Positions 27,156 to 35,500 of a DNA stretch of 64,000 bases are shown here, in pieces. Within the stretch, counting starts at the first letter, position 1. The number at the start of each line of letters is the position of its first letter. This DNA is from Pleomorphomonas oryzae DSM 16300 (GTDB lineage: Bacteria; Pseudomonadota; Alphaproteobacteria; Rhizobiales; Pleomorphomonadaceae): positions 62,001 through 126,000 of the forward strand of contig NZ_AUHB01000004.1 in the NCBI RefSeq assembly GCF_000422965.1. Direction: 5' to 3'. A model generated the notes under the pieces. The model saw only the letters and a list, made by a program, of their open reading frames with translations. It was not told where the DNA came from and ran no database searches. The position numbers and the translations under genes are program-made.

Positions 27156-28141
27156 GTTTGGAACTGGTCTGCCCGGCCGGTACGCCGTCGGCCCTGCGTG
27201 CCGCCGTCGAAGCGGGCGCTCACTCGGTCTATTGCGGCTTTCGCGACGAGACGAACGCGCGCAACTTCCCGGGTCTCAACTTCTCGCCCGACGAACTCGT
27301 CGAAGGCGTCCGCTTTGCCCATGCGCATGGCACCAAGGTGCTGGTGGCGATCAACACCTTCGCCAAGGCCGGCGCCATGGACGCCTGGAAGGCAGCGCTC
27401 GCCAATGCCGAAAAGGCCGGCGCCGACGCGGTAATTCTCGCCGACCTCGCCGTGCTCGATCATGCCGCGACGCATCACCCGAACCTGCGCCTGCACCTCT
27501 CCGTCCAGGCCGCCGCCGCGACACCCGAGGCGATCGCCTTCTATGCCGACACCTTCGGCGTCAAACGCATCGTCATGCCGCGCGTCCTCTCCGTCGAGGA
27601 AATCGCCAAGCTCAACGCAGCGATCAACGTGGAAACCGAGGCCTTCGTGTTCGGTGGCCTCTGCCCAATGACCGAGGGTCGCTGCTCGCTGTCGTCCTAC
27701 GCCACAGGCAAGTCGCCCAACCTCACCGGCGTCTGTTCGCCGCCCGAGCACGTCGCTTACACCGAAGACAAGAACGGCACGGCGACCCGCCTCAACGGCT
27801 TCACCATCGACCGCTTCGGCGCTGGCGAGCAGGCCGGCTACCCGACGCTCTGCAAGGGCCGCTTCGTGGCGGGTGGCAAGACGTTCTATCTGTTCGAAGA
27901 TCCCGTCAGCCTCAATGCGGCCAGCCTGATCGCCGCGCTGGCCAAGGCCGGCGTGACCGCGCTGAAGATCGAGGGCCGCCAGCGTGGCAAGGGCTACGTC
28001 GCCGAGGTCGTGCGCACCTTCCGCGCCGCAGTCGAGGCGATCGATGCCGGCGGCACCGAAGTCGAGGTTGGGCGCCTGCTCTCCGGCCTCGTCGAAGGCG
28101 GCCGCCAGACCTCGGGCGCCTACAAGAAGACGTGGCGCTGA
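27152..28141 (+). CDS. ubiU: UbiU, O2-independent ubiquinone hydroxylation, U32 peptidase-like
   Basis: UbiU and UbiV form a [4Fe-4S] heterodimer that hydroxylates the ubiquinone ring without oxygen, using prephenate as oxygen donor in E. coli. The 329-residue product begins LELVCPAGTPSALRAAVEAG and has the four-Cys cluster pattern GLCPMTEGRCSLSS, GVCSPP and YPTLCKGRF. It ends in KIEGRQRGKGYVAEVVR, typical of U32 proteins. It overlaps ubiT (ATGA) and touches ubiV (TGATG). Confidence 0.92.
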   Translation: MSLELVCPAGTPSALRAAVEAGAHSVYCGFRDETNARNFPGLNFSPDELVEGVRFAHAHGTKVLVAINTFAKAGAMDAWKAALANAEKAGADAVILADLAVLDHAATHHPNLRLHLSVQAAAATPEAIAFYADTFGVKRIVMPRVLSVEEIAKLNAAINVETEAFVFGGLCPMTEGRCSLSSYATGKSPNLTGVCSPPEHVAYTEDKNGTATRLNGFTIDRFGAGEQAGYPTLCKGRFVAGGKTFYLFEDPVSLNAASLIAALAKAGVTALKIEGRQRGKGYVAEVVRTFRAAVEAIDAGGTEVEVGRLLSGLVEGGRQTSGAYKKTWR

Positions 28142-29067
28142 TGCTAGACACCAAGAAGTCGACGAACATGACCAAGACCGGCCTCACCCTCGGCCCCGTT
28201 CTCTTCAACTGGTCGCCCGACCGCCTGCGCGATTTCTACGCCCGCATCGCCGATGAGGCGGACGTCGATCGCGTGCATCTCGGCGAGGTGGTGTGCGGCA
28301 AGCGCCAGCCCTTCACCGACGGTGTGTGGCCGGAGTTGATCGAGCGCCTTCAGGCGGCGGGCAAGCAAGTCGTGCTGTCGACGCTCGCCCTGCCCTACAA
28401 TCCGCGCGAACGCAACGCGGTCATCGATTTCTGCAAGGCCGGCGAACTGGCCGAGATCAACGATCTCACCGCTCTGCCGACCGTTGCCGGCAAGCCATTC
28501 CTGGTCGGTCCTTTCGTCAACGTCTACAACGAAGGCGCCGCCCGTTTCCTGGCTGGGCGTGGCGCCACCGGCATCTGTCTGCCGGTGGAATTGCCAATTG
28601 CCTCGGTCGCCGTCATTGCCGCCGCCCTGCCCGAAGTGGAGTTCGAACTCTTCGCCTTCGGCCGCCTGCCGTTGGCCTTGTCCGGCCGCTGCTACCATGC
28701 CCGCTTGCATGGCCTGCACAAGGACGGGTGCCAATTCGTCTGCGACCGCGATCCAGACGGTTTGCCGGTCGACACGCTGGACGGCCAGCGTTTCCTGGCC
28801 ATCAACGGCATCCAGACCTTGTCGAGCGGCGTCGAGGCTTTCTGCCCGACACCGGAAGATCTCGCCAAGCTTGGCGTCCGGCGGCTGCGGCTCTCGCCGC
28901 ATACCGTCGACATGGTGGCGGTGAGCCGCCTTTACCGGGCATTGCTCGATGGTCGCGCCAGCCGGACTGAGACGCTGGCAGCGCTGAAGGCGCTGGATCT
29001 TCCCGGCGAACTCGTCGACGGTTTCACACGCGGCCAGCCGGGGAGCGCCCGCGTGGAGATGGCATGA
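28141..29067 (+). CDS. ubiV: UbiV, O2-independent ubiquinone hydroxylation, U32 peptidase-like
   Basis: This partner of UbiU has 308 residues. It has LTLGPVLFNWSPDRLRDFYA near the start, HLGEVVCGKRQPF, and the later Cys-bearing segments SGRCYHARLHGL and DGCQFVCDRD. Those give the four-Cys iron-sulfur set with CGKR. The ATG at 28141 is embedded in the ubiU stop; ATG 28168 is an in-frame alternative giving 299 residues. Order and spacing match ubiUV operons of other Proteobacteria. Confidence 0.92.
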   Translation: MLDTKKSTNMTKTGLTLGPVLFNWSPDRLRDFYARIADEADVDRVHLGEVVCGKRQPFTDGVWPELIERLQAAGKQVVLSTLALPYNPRERNAVIDFCKAGELAEINDLTALPTVAGKPFLVGPFVNVYNEGAARFLAGRGATGICLPVELPIASVAVIAAALPEVEFELFAFGRLPLALSGRCYHARLHGLHKDGCQFVCDRDPDGLPVDTLDGQRFLAINGIQTLSSGVEAFCPTPEDLAKLGVRRLRLSPHTVDMVAVSRLYRALLDGRASRTETLAALKALDLPGELVDGFTRGQPGSARVEMA

Positions 29068-30143
29068 CGAAGCTCGACCCGTTCCGCGTCGCCTTTGTGC
29101 TGGCGGCGCTGACGGCGCTCAGGGCAATCGGCCCTGGGATCGGCGACATCGCCACCCATCCGAACGAACTGATCTTCGGCTTCTTCAGCATCCAGCTGTT
29201 CGGCTTTCTGACCGTCGCGCTGCCGCGCTGGATCGGCAAGCCGATCACGCCGGCGCCTATGCTGTGGATGGTGCTCGCCGCCCACGCCGTCGCCTTTCTC
29301 TGGGGCTGCTTCGATCTCGAAATGGGCGGCGCCTTGCGTGCCCTGGCGACGCTGTCCGGCGTCGTGCTGCTGCTCTCCACCACCCCGCCCGGCAAGACGG
29401 CCAAGACCCTGCCGATTCTCGGTCTCGCGGCGCTGCACGCGCTGATCGGCATCGCCGCCTATCTCTATGCTTGGCCGGAGACCACCATGGCCGGTCTCGC
29501 CGTCATCGTGTTGATCTGCATCGAGGTATCGAACCGCATCGGCATCGCCGTGCTGTCGGTGGCGCGCGAACGCGCCGGCTACCCCAAGCTCACTCCTGTC
29601 CCGGCTGTCATCGCGCTGCCGCAGCGCGCCTTCACCATTTTGGCGCTCGCCCTCTGGGGCATCGGCTGGAACGCCGGCTGGCCGGCGCTCGCCGCCTTCC
29701 TGTTCGGCATGGCCTGGCTCGCTCATATCGAGCCCTGGCGCATCAAGCCCTACGCCGGTTGCGTCATCCTGGCGGTCGGCCTCGTCTGGAAGCGGTTGGC
29801 CTTCCTCCTGCTGGCCCTGAGGGATCTCGGCGTCGCCGACATCTCGCCTTTCGCGATCATCCACGCCTTCGCGGTTGGCGGTCTGGCAACGCTCGCCATC
29901 GGCATCGCCACCTCCATCGTCCGCAAGAAGGACAAGCGGGCGCTGATGCCATCACTGCTCGCCGACGTCATTTACCTGGCCATTGCCGGTGCGGCGATTG
30001 CCCGCGTTGGCGCTGCCTTGGATTTCGAGCTCTATGACACGCTGATCCCGGCGGCGCGCTGGAGCTGGGCCATCGCCTTCCTGGGATACATCCTGTTCAC
30101 GCTGCGCGGCGCCATCTGGCCGCCAGCCGCGACCAAAGTATAA
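29064..30143 (+). CDS. NnrS-family haem/copper membrane protein
   Basis: This 359-residue integral membrane protein has about 12 hydrophobic segments, the NnrS-family length and the typical start (FRVAFVLAALTALRAIGPGI). It also has GYPKLTPVPAVIALPQRAF and a late HAFAVGGLATLAIGI. NnrS proteins protect against nitric-oxide stress during denitrification-like growth. It overlaps ubiV by ATGA and closes the ubiTUV operon, so here it may serve anaerobic respiration or quinone-linked redox; no denitrification genes are near. Confidence 0.75.
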   Translation: MTKLDPFRVAFVLAALTALRAIGPGIGDIATHPNELIFGFFSIQLFGFLTVALPRWIGKPITPAPMLWMVLAAHAVAFLWGCFDLEMGGALRALATLSGVVLLLSTTPPGKTAKTLPILGLAALHALIGIAAYLYAWPETTMAGLAVIVLICIEVSNRIGIAVLSVARERAGYPKLTPVPAVIALPQRAFTILALALWGIGWNAGWPALAAFLFGMAWLAHIEPWRIKPYAGCVILAVGLVWKRLAFLLLALRDLGVADISPFAIIHAFAVGGLATLAIGIATSIVRKKDKRALMPSLLADVIYLAIAGAAIARVGAALDFELYDTLIPAARWSWAIAFLGYILFTLRGAIWPPAATKV

Positions 30144-30159
30144 GTAAAACGAACTTATA
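30139..30159 (+). repeat. AT-rich inverted repeat after nnrS
   Basis: TATAAGT (30139-30145) and ACTTATA (30153-30159) form a 7-bp inverted repeat with a 7-base loop overlapping the stop of the nnrS-like gene. It is too AT-rich to be a strong terminator and has no T-run. Confidence 0.35.
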
Positions 30160-30347
30160 AAGACGTTGGAACACTTACCATGCAAATATGGCAACCCAGA
30201 CCATAAAAAACCAACGCCTTGAAGGATATAGCCAAACTTGAAAAGTTGACCCTGTTTGGACTATTCTCCTTAACAAGAAACACGCAAACTCCGATATACA
30301 ATACGGGCCGGAAGCGGCTCTTTCGAGCCGCCCCCCCTGGAAAACCG

Positions 30348-31004
30348 ATGCAGACCGACAATCCGCTGAGCGCCATCGTCGAACGTCTTCTGAAGGATGG
30401 CCACGGCCGTCTGTTCAGTCAGCGGTCGATGCGCGTTGGCCAGATCGTCTACGGTGGCGACGAAGCCGCCGATGGCGACCTGTTGATCGTCCGCTCCGGC
30501 CGGCTGCGCTGCTTCACCTCCTTCGAGGGCAAGGAGCTGACGCTCTACATGCTTGAGGCCGGCGATGCGGTTTACCTGCATGGCGGCGCCATGCTGGACG
30601 TGCGCACCGCCGCCGATATCGTGCTGGCCTCGCCCTCCGCCTTCCGTCAGCTGGCACTGGCCGAGCCGGAACTGGCGCTTGCCGTGCTGCCGGCCGTCGA
30701 CCGCCTGGCCCAGAAGTCGGTCCGCATGATCGAGGACATCGCCTTCCACGGCGTCAAGCATCGCCTGATCCGCGTGCTCTGCGACACCGCCGACCGGATC
30801 GGCCGCCCGGCCGAGGAAGGCATCGTCATCGACCACCTGCCCAATGCCGAAGATTTTGCCATGCAGATCGGCGCGACGCGGCAGTCGGTCTCCACTGTCA
30901 TCGCCGAGCTCGTGCGCTCGGGCATCCTCTACCGCTTCGGCGGCGGCTCGATGGTGATCTCCGATCTCGGCCGCTTGCGCCGCGAGCTCGCCGACGTCCG
31001 CTGA
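30348..31004 (+). CDS. CooA-like CRP/FNR-family haem regulator
   Basis: The 218-residue product aligns by eye without gaps over most of its length to R. rubrum CooA, the CO sensor that switches on coo genes. The sensor beta-roll contains MLEAGDAVYLHGG; His78 matches CooA His77 (ferrous haem ligand), while Tyr76 replaces Cys75 (ferric ligand). The dimer helix ends RMIEDIAFHGVKHRL, very close to RTIEDLMFHDIKQRI in CooA. The HTH recognition helix GATRQSVSTV keeps the R-Q-x-x-S-T pattern of CooA. The N-terminus lacks the MPP start of CooA, whose Pro2 is the other haem ligand. ATG at 30348 follows GGAAAA; the frame is open to 30219. It lies upstream of hypB and the coo operon. Confidence 0.8.
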   Translation: MQTDNPLSAIVERLLKDGHGRLFSQRSMRVGQIVYGGDEAADGDLLIVRSGRLRCFTSFEGKELTLYMLEAGDAVYLHGGAMLDVRTAADIVLASPSAFRQLALAEPELALAVLPAVDRLAQKSVRMIEDIAFHGVKHRLIRVLCDTADRIGRPAEEGIVIDHLPNAEDFAMQIGATRQSVSTVIAELVRSGILYRFGGGSMVISDLGRLRRELADVR

Positions 31005-31028
31005 CGCCCCTTTCAGGAGTTTCCCACC

Positions 31029-31742
31029 ATGTGCAGCGAGTGCGGCTGCGGCACCAAGGCCGCCACCACCACTATCCCCGTCGTTGAAAACCTCCTGTCC
31101 GAGAACGACCGGATCGCCTCCCACGTCCGCGAGCATCTCAACGCCCACGGCGTGCTGTCGATCAACCTGATGTCGTCGCCCGGCTCGGGCAAAACGCAGC
31201 TTCTCGAGGCGACCATCGCCGCGCTGCCGAAGGACATCCGCGTCGCGGTGATCGAGGGTGACCTCGAGACCGAGAACGACGCCGACCGCATTCGCCGCCA
31301 CGGCGTGCCGGCCGTGCAGATCACCACCGGCGTCACCTGTCACCTTGATGCGGTGATGATCCACGACGCCTTGCACGTGCTCGATCTCGACGACATCGAC
31401 GTGCTGTTCGTCGAAAACGTCGGCAACTTGGTCTGCCCCGCCGATTTCGACGTCGGCCAGCATCGTGACGTGGTGCTCTTGTCGGTGACCGAGGGCGACG
31501 ACAAGCCCGACAAATATCCGGTGATCTTCCGCAAGGCCGACCTGGTGCTGCTGACCAAGACCGACCTGCTGCCGGCCATCGAGGAATTCTCGACCGACCG
31601 CGCCCGCGCCGCCATCGGCCGTGTCCATGGCCCCGGCCCGGTGCTGGAAGTGTCTGCCAAGAAAGGCGCCGGCCTCGACGCCTGGACGCAGTGGATCGTC
31701 GACCGCCTTGGTGAGCGGCGGCAGGCCGTGGGCCGCTCCTGA
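31029..31742 (+). CDS. hypB: Hydrogenase nickel-insertion GTPase HypB
   Basis: HypB delivers nickel to the large subunit of [NiFe]-hydrogenases with HypA. The 237-residue product starts MCSECGCG, the high-affinity nickel motif, then has the P-loop SSPGSGKTQLLEA, switch Asp in EGDLETENDADRI, and the GTP-specificity motif LTKTDLL. Cys and His in TGVTCHLDAVM are the metal ligands of the G-domain. It follows the CooA-like gene by 24 bases, so the two are probably co-transcribed. HypC-F are not in the window. Confidence 0.95.
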   Translation: MCSECGCGTKAATTTIPVVENLLSENDRIASHVREHLNAHGVLSINLMSSPGSGKTQLLEATIAALPKDIRVAVIEGDLETENDADRIRRHGVPAVQITTGVTCHLDAVMIHDALHVLDLDDIDVLFVENVGNLVCPADFDVGQHRDVVLLSVTEGDDKPDKYPVIFRKADLVLLTKTDLLPAIEEFSTDRARAAIGRVHGPGPVLEVSAKKGAGLDAWTQWIVDRLGERRQAVGRS

Positions 31743-31749
31743 TCGGCTA

Positions 31750-32097
31750 TTAGCTCTTCGCCGCTTCGAAGCTTTCGATATAGAGTTCGCGCCCGGTCAG
31801 CACATCGGCGTCCGAACCACCGCAGCCTGAACAGACGAAGTGGTATTTCTCCACTTCGAAGACCGTTCCGCAGGTCCGGCATTTTGCCGTGACGCCAACG
31901 TCGTCGATGTCGAGCCGCGCGCCCTCGGCCAGCGTGCCCTCGGCGAAGATCTCGAAGGCCAGCCGGATCTGTCGACTGTCGATGCCGCGCAGGCGGCCGA
32001 TCTTCAGCTTCACCGCGACGACCCGGTCGACGCCGTTCTGCTTGGCATGCTCGGTCAGGATGCGCATCAGGCCTTCGACCACCGCCGTTTCGTGCAT
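31750..32097 (-). CDS. hypA: Hydrogenase maturation nickel chaperone HypA
   Basis: HypA binds nickel through its N-terminal His2 and passes it with HypB to the hydrogenase large subunit. The 115-residue product starts MHETAVVEGLM, with His2 in place, and has a zinc site of two CxxC pairs (CRTC, CSGC). ATG at 32097 is chosen so that His follows Met; the track upstream MVM is an alternative that would bury it. It faces hypB with only 7 bases between the stops, and its own upstream region carries an imperfect CooA-like site. Confidence 0.93.
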   Translation of the reverse strand: MHETAVVEGLMRILTEHAKQNGVDRVVAVKLKIGRLRGIDSRQIRLAFEIFAEGTLAEGARLDIDDVGVTAKCRTCGTVFEVEKYHFVCSGCGGSDADVLTGRELYIESFEAAKS

Positions 32098-32159
32098 CAC
32101 CAATTCCTCTCTGATCTCACCTATTCATCTAGCTCAATCGCCGCCACGGGGGAAATACT

Positions 32160-32175
32160 TGTCCGCGAAATGACG
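32160..32175 (-). promoter_or_regulatory. Imperfect CooA-type site upstream of hypA
   Basis: TGTCC-N6-TGACG (32160-32175) matches 8 of the 10 half-site positions of the CooA consensus TGTCR-N6-YGACA. Its centre lies 70 bases upstream of the hypA ATG. A centre 40-ish bases before the start site would put transcription near 32126. It is weaker than the site at 32456 and could be chance. Confidence 0.35.
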
Positions 32176-32453
32176 GATTTTTTCGCCTTTTGCTGCAAGT
32201 CACTCGCAAATAAAGGGAATCCCGTGGATTCTGCATGGCGGGAATGCACAAAGCTGTATCGGACATATTACTTAGAAAAACACCGCAAATGCCCACCTAA
32301 ATCCATTTGGAAGCCATCAAGAGCAGTATGGCAAATAACAGTGCCCACAAGCCAGAATCCTGATTTTACTGAATATTTCTTTTTCCCAATAACATGAGTG
32401 TAGATATCAGTTTTACTTCGATCCGCAAAGCATTGGCGTCGTGCAAATGCGTA

Positions 32454-32473
32454 TATGTCGGCTAGCCGACATA
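32454..32473 (+). promoter_or_regulatory. CooA-type operator: perfect palindrome upstream of cooM
   Basis: TATGTCGGCTAGCCGACATA is a perfect 20-bp palindrome containing TGTCG-N6-CGACA, the form of site that CooA binds in R. rubrum. It is centred 80 bases before the cooM ATG. If it works like the class II sites of CooA (about -40), transcription would start near 32505, with a weak -10 around TAACGT (32493-32498). The remainder of 32098-32543 holds no gene. Confidence 0.8.
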
Positions 32474-32543
32474 CCCTAGTGGATGCTGCGATTAACGTCA
32501 TCCATGACAGCCAAGATGCATGCCTGCGGAAGGATCTCCACTC

Positions 32544-35500
32544 ATGCTATCCCTCACTCAGATCGACCCGACGGCGCTGGCCTGGATGGGCGCGATCTTC
32601 TTGTTCTTCGGCGAAGTCGCCGCCCTGATGAGTCTGCCGAGTCTCACGCGTGTCGTCATTTGGTCGACGATCGCCGAGATCGGCTACATCCTGATCGGTA
32701 TCGGCCTCGGTGGTGAAGCCGGCCTGACCGGCGCCTACATGCACTTTGGCTATCAGATCGTCATGCGCGGCCTCGTCGTCGCCGCCGGCTGGTACATCAT
32801 TCGCCGTACCGGTTCCTCGCGCCTCGACGATCTCGCCGGCTCCGGCCATCGGATGCCCGTTGCGTCGACGTTATTCGGCTTCGGCATGTTCTCGGTGATG
32901 GGCCTGTCGCCCTTCAAGGGATCCTTCTCCAAGTTCCTGGTGCTCTACGCCGCCATCGAGCAGGGTCACTGGGCCATCGCGCTGGTCGGCACCGCCGCAT
33001 CGATCGTCGCCGCCTATTATTATCTGGTGGTGATCCAGCGTGTCTGCTTCGAGCATCCGGCGCGCCGCATCGAGCTTAGCGCCGCCCCGGCCCTCGCTCT
33101 GCCGATCGCCTGGATACTCGCCGCCGTCACCGCTCTGATCTCGGTCTTCCCGCTGCCCTTCCAGCACGCAGCTGAAGCCATGGCCGGTGCCGTGGCGGGC
33201 GTTCCCGAGTTCGAGTCGCCCTGGGCGCTGCTCGTCCTCGTGCCCTATATCGGCGCCTTTGCCGTCTACGGCCTTGGCCACGTCTCGACCCGCGCCCGCG
33301 ACATCGGTGCCGTGATCCTCGCCATCGCGACGCTGGCCCTTGTGGTGCTCGACACCAGCCTCGATCCGGCTTCCCGCGTTTTCGCGCTGGTGTTCGCCGG
33401 CATCACCGCCGTGATGATCGTCTACTCGGTCGGCTACATGGCCCGCGCCGAGTGGACCAACCGCTATTACTTCTTCGCCTTCCTGATGATCGGCTCGCTG
33501 CTCGGCCTCACCACCGCGCACGAGATGGGCAACTTCTACGTCTACTGGGAGCTGATGACCTGGACCTCCTACTTCCTGGTCATTCACGAGCAGAACCAGA
33601 AGTCGCTGCGCGCCGGCCTCATCTATTTCATGATGTGCGCCTCCGGCGCCTATCTGATGCACTTCGGCATCCTGCTGACGCACGCCGAGATCGGCTCCTT
33701 CGAGTTCGCCGCCCTGGCCGAAAAGGTCGGCACGATCTCGCCGGTTGCCGGCCTTGTCATCGCGCTCTGCTTCTTCGCCGGTTTCGCGGTGAAGGCGGGC
33801 GTGTGGCCGGTGCACAGCTGGCTGCCGATCGCCCATCCCGCCGCGCCGTCGTCGATCTCCGGTCCGCTGTCGGGTATCCTGACCAAGGCCGGCGTGTTCG
33901 GCCTCGTCAAGGTGCTGTTCATCGTCATCGGTGTGCCGGCGCTGTCGACCTTCACCGGCTGGGGCCTCAGCCTCGAGGTGGTGCTGATCGGCCTTGGCCT
34001 GATCACCCTGCTCTACGGTGAAATCCGCGCCCTGTTCGAGACCGAAATCAAGCGGATGCTTGCTTTCTCGACGCTCGCGCAGATCGGCGAGATCGTCGCG
34101 GTACTCGGCATCGGCACGGCGCTCGCCACCGACGCCAGCCTCTTGCACGTCACCAACCACGCCGTGATGAAGACCCTGCTGTTCTTCGCAGCCGGCGCCT
34201 TCATCATGCAGACCGGCCGGCGCAACATCGCCGACCTCGCCGGTGTCGGCCGCGTCATGCCGTTCACCGCCGGCTGCTACGCGCTGGCCACCGTGTCGAT
34301 CATGGGCCTGCCGCCCTTCTCGGGCTTCGTCTCGAAGTTCCTGATGGTCTACGCGGCGGCTGAAGCCGGCCATTATGAGGTGGCTATCGGCCTCTTGGTC
34401 GGTGGCATCATCGCCGTGGTCTACTATCTCCGCGTCGTCGGCATGCTGTTCTTCCGTCCCTGGAAGGGTGAGGCCGGCGTCAAGGAAGCCCCGCTTCCGA
34501 TGCTGATCGCCGTCGGCGTTCTCGCCGCCGCCATCATCTTCGGCGGTCTCGTGCCGTCCTTCCAGCTCAACCTCGTCGGCGCCGTCGGTGCTGAGGTGGC
34601 GGCTCGCAGCGGTCTTGCCGCGGCGGTGCTGCCGACCCTGGTGATGAGCTGGACGCTGCCTGCCATCATCGCCTTCCTGGGCGCCGTGGCCGTGTGGCTG
34701 GTTGGCCGCAAGTCGGTCCAGCAGGCCGGCTGGCTTGCCGTGGCGGTGCTCGTGGCGGCCTTCGTGGCGGTGATCTTCACCGCTCCGGCTTACGACACGC
34801 TGTCCTTCTGGTTTGCAGTGCTGATCGCCGGTGTCGGCGCACTCAACATGCTGCACTCCACCGCCTACCTCGCCCACAACCACGCCCAGCCGCGCTTCTT
34901 TGCCGCCTTCGGCATCATGATCGCTGGCCTCCTGGGCATGACGGCAGCCAAGGACATCTTCACGTTCTTCGGTTTCTGGGAGTTGATGTCGAGCTGGGCG
35001 CTCTGGGCGGCCATCATCCACGAGGAGAACGACGAGGCGCGGAGGGAAGGCTTCAAGTACTTCTTCTTCAACACCGTCGGCGCCTCCTTCATGTTCCTGG
35101 GCATCGCGGCGCTTGCCTCTCATGCCGGCACCTTCGATCTGGTCGGCATCGGCCAGAAGGCGCTCGACATGCCGCTCGGCACGCTGGCCATCGGCATCAT
35201 CCCGGTGTTCATCGGCCTGGTCATGAAGGCTGCCATGCTGCCCGTCCGCATTGACGTGCAGATGCATCCGGCCCTCGCCCCGACCCCGGTGTCCGGCTAC
35301 ATCTCGGCCGTGCTGTTGAAGTCGGGTCCGTGGGGCGTTCTCAAGCTGTTCAGCCTGTTCGGCGGCAGCGCGGTGTTCCTGCGCCTTGGCGGCGAGATCG
35401 GTGGCGTTCCGGCGCTGATCGACATCATCGCCATCATCGCCGGCATCACCGTCGTCTACGCCGGTGCCATGGCAGTGGTTCAGAACGGCATCAAGCTCCT

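Noticed and set aside
27094-28140. A long plus-strand frame continuing upstream of ubiV
   Set aside because: It is the ubiV frame read back through ubiU; the upstream part is Arg/Pro-rich shadow of ubiU.
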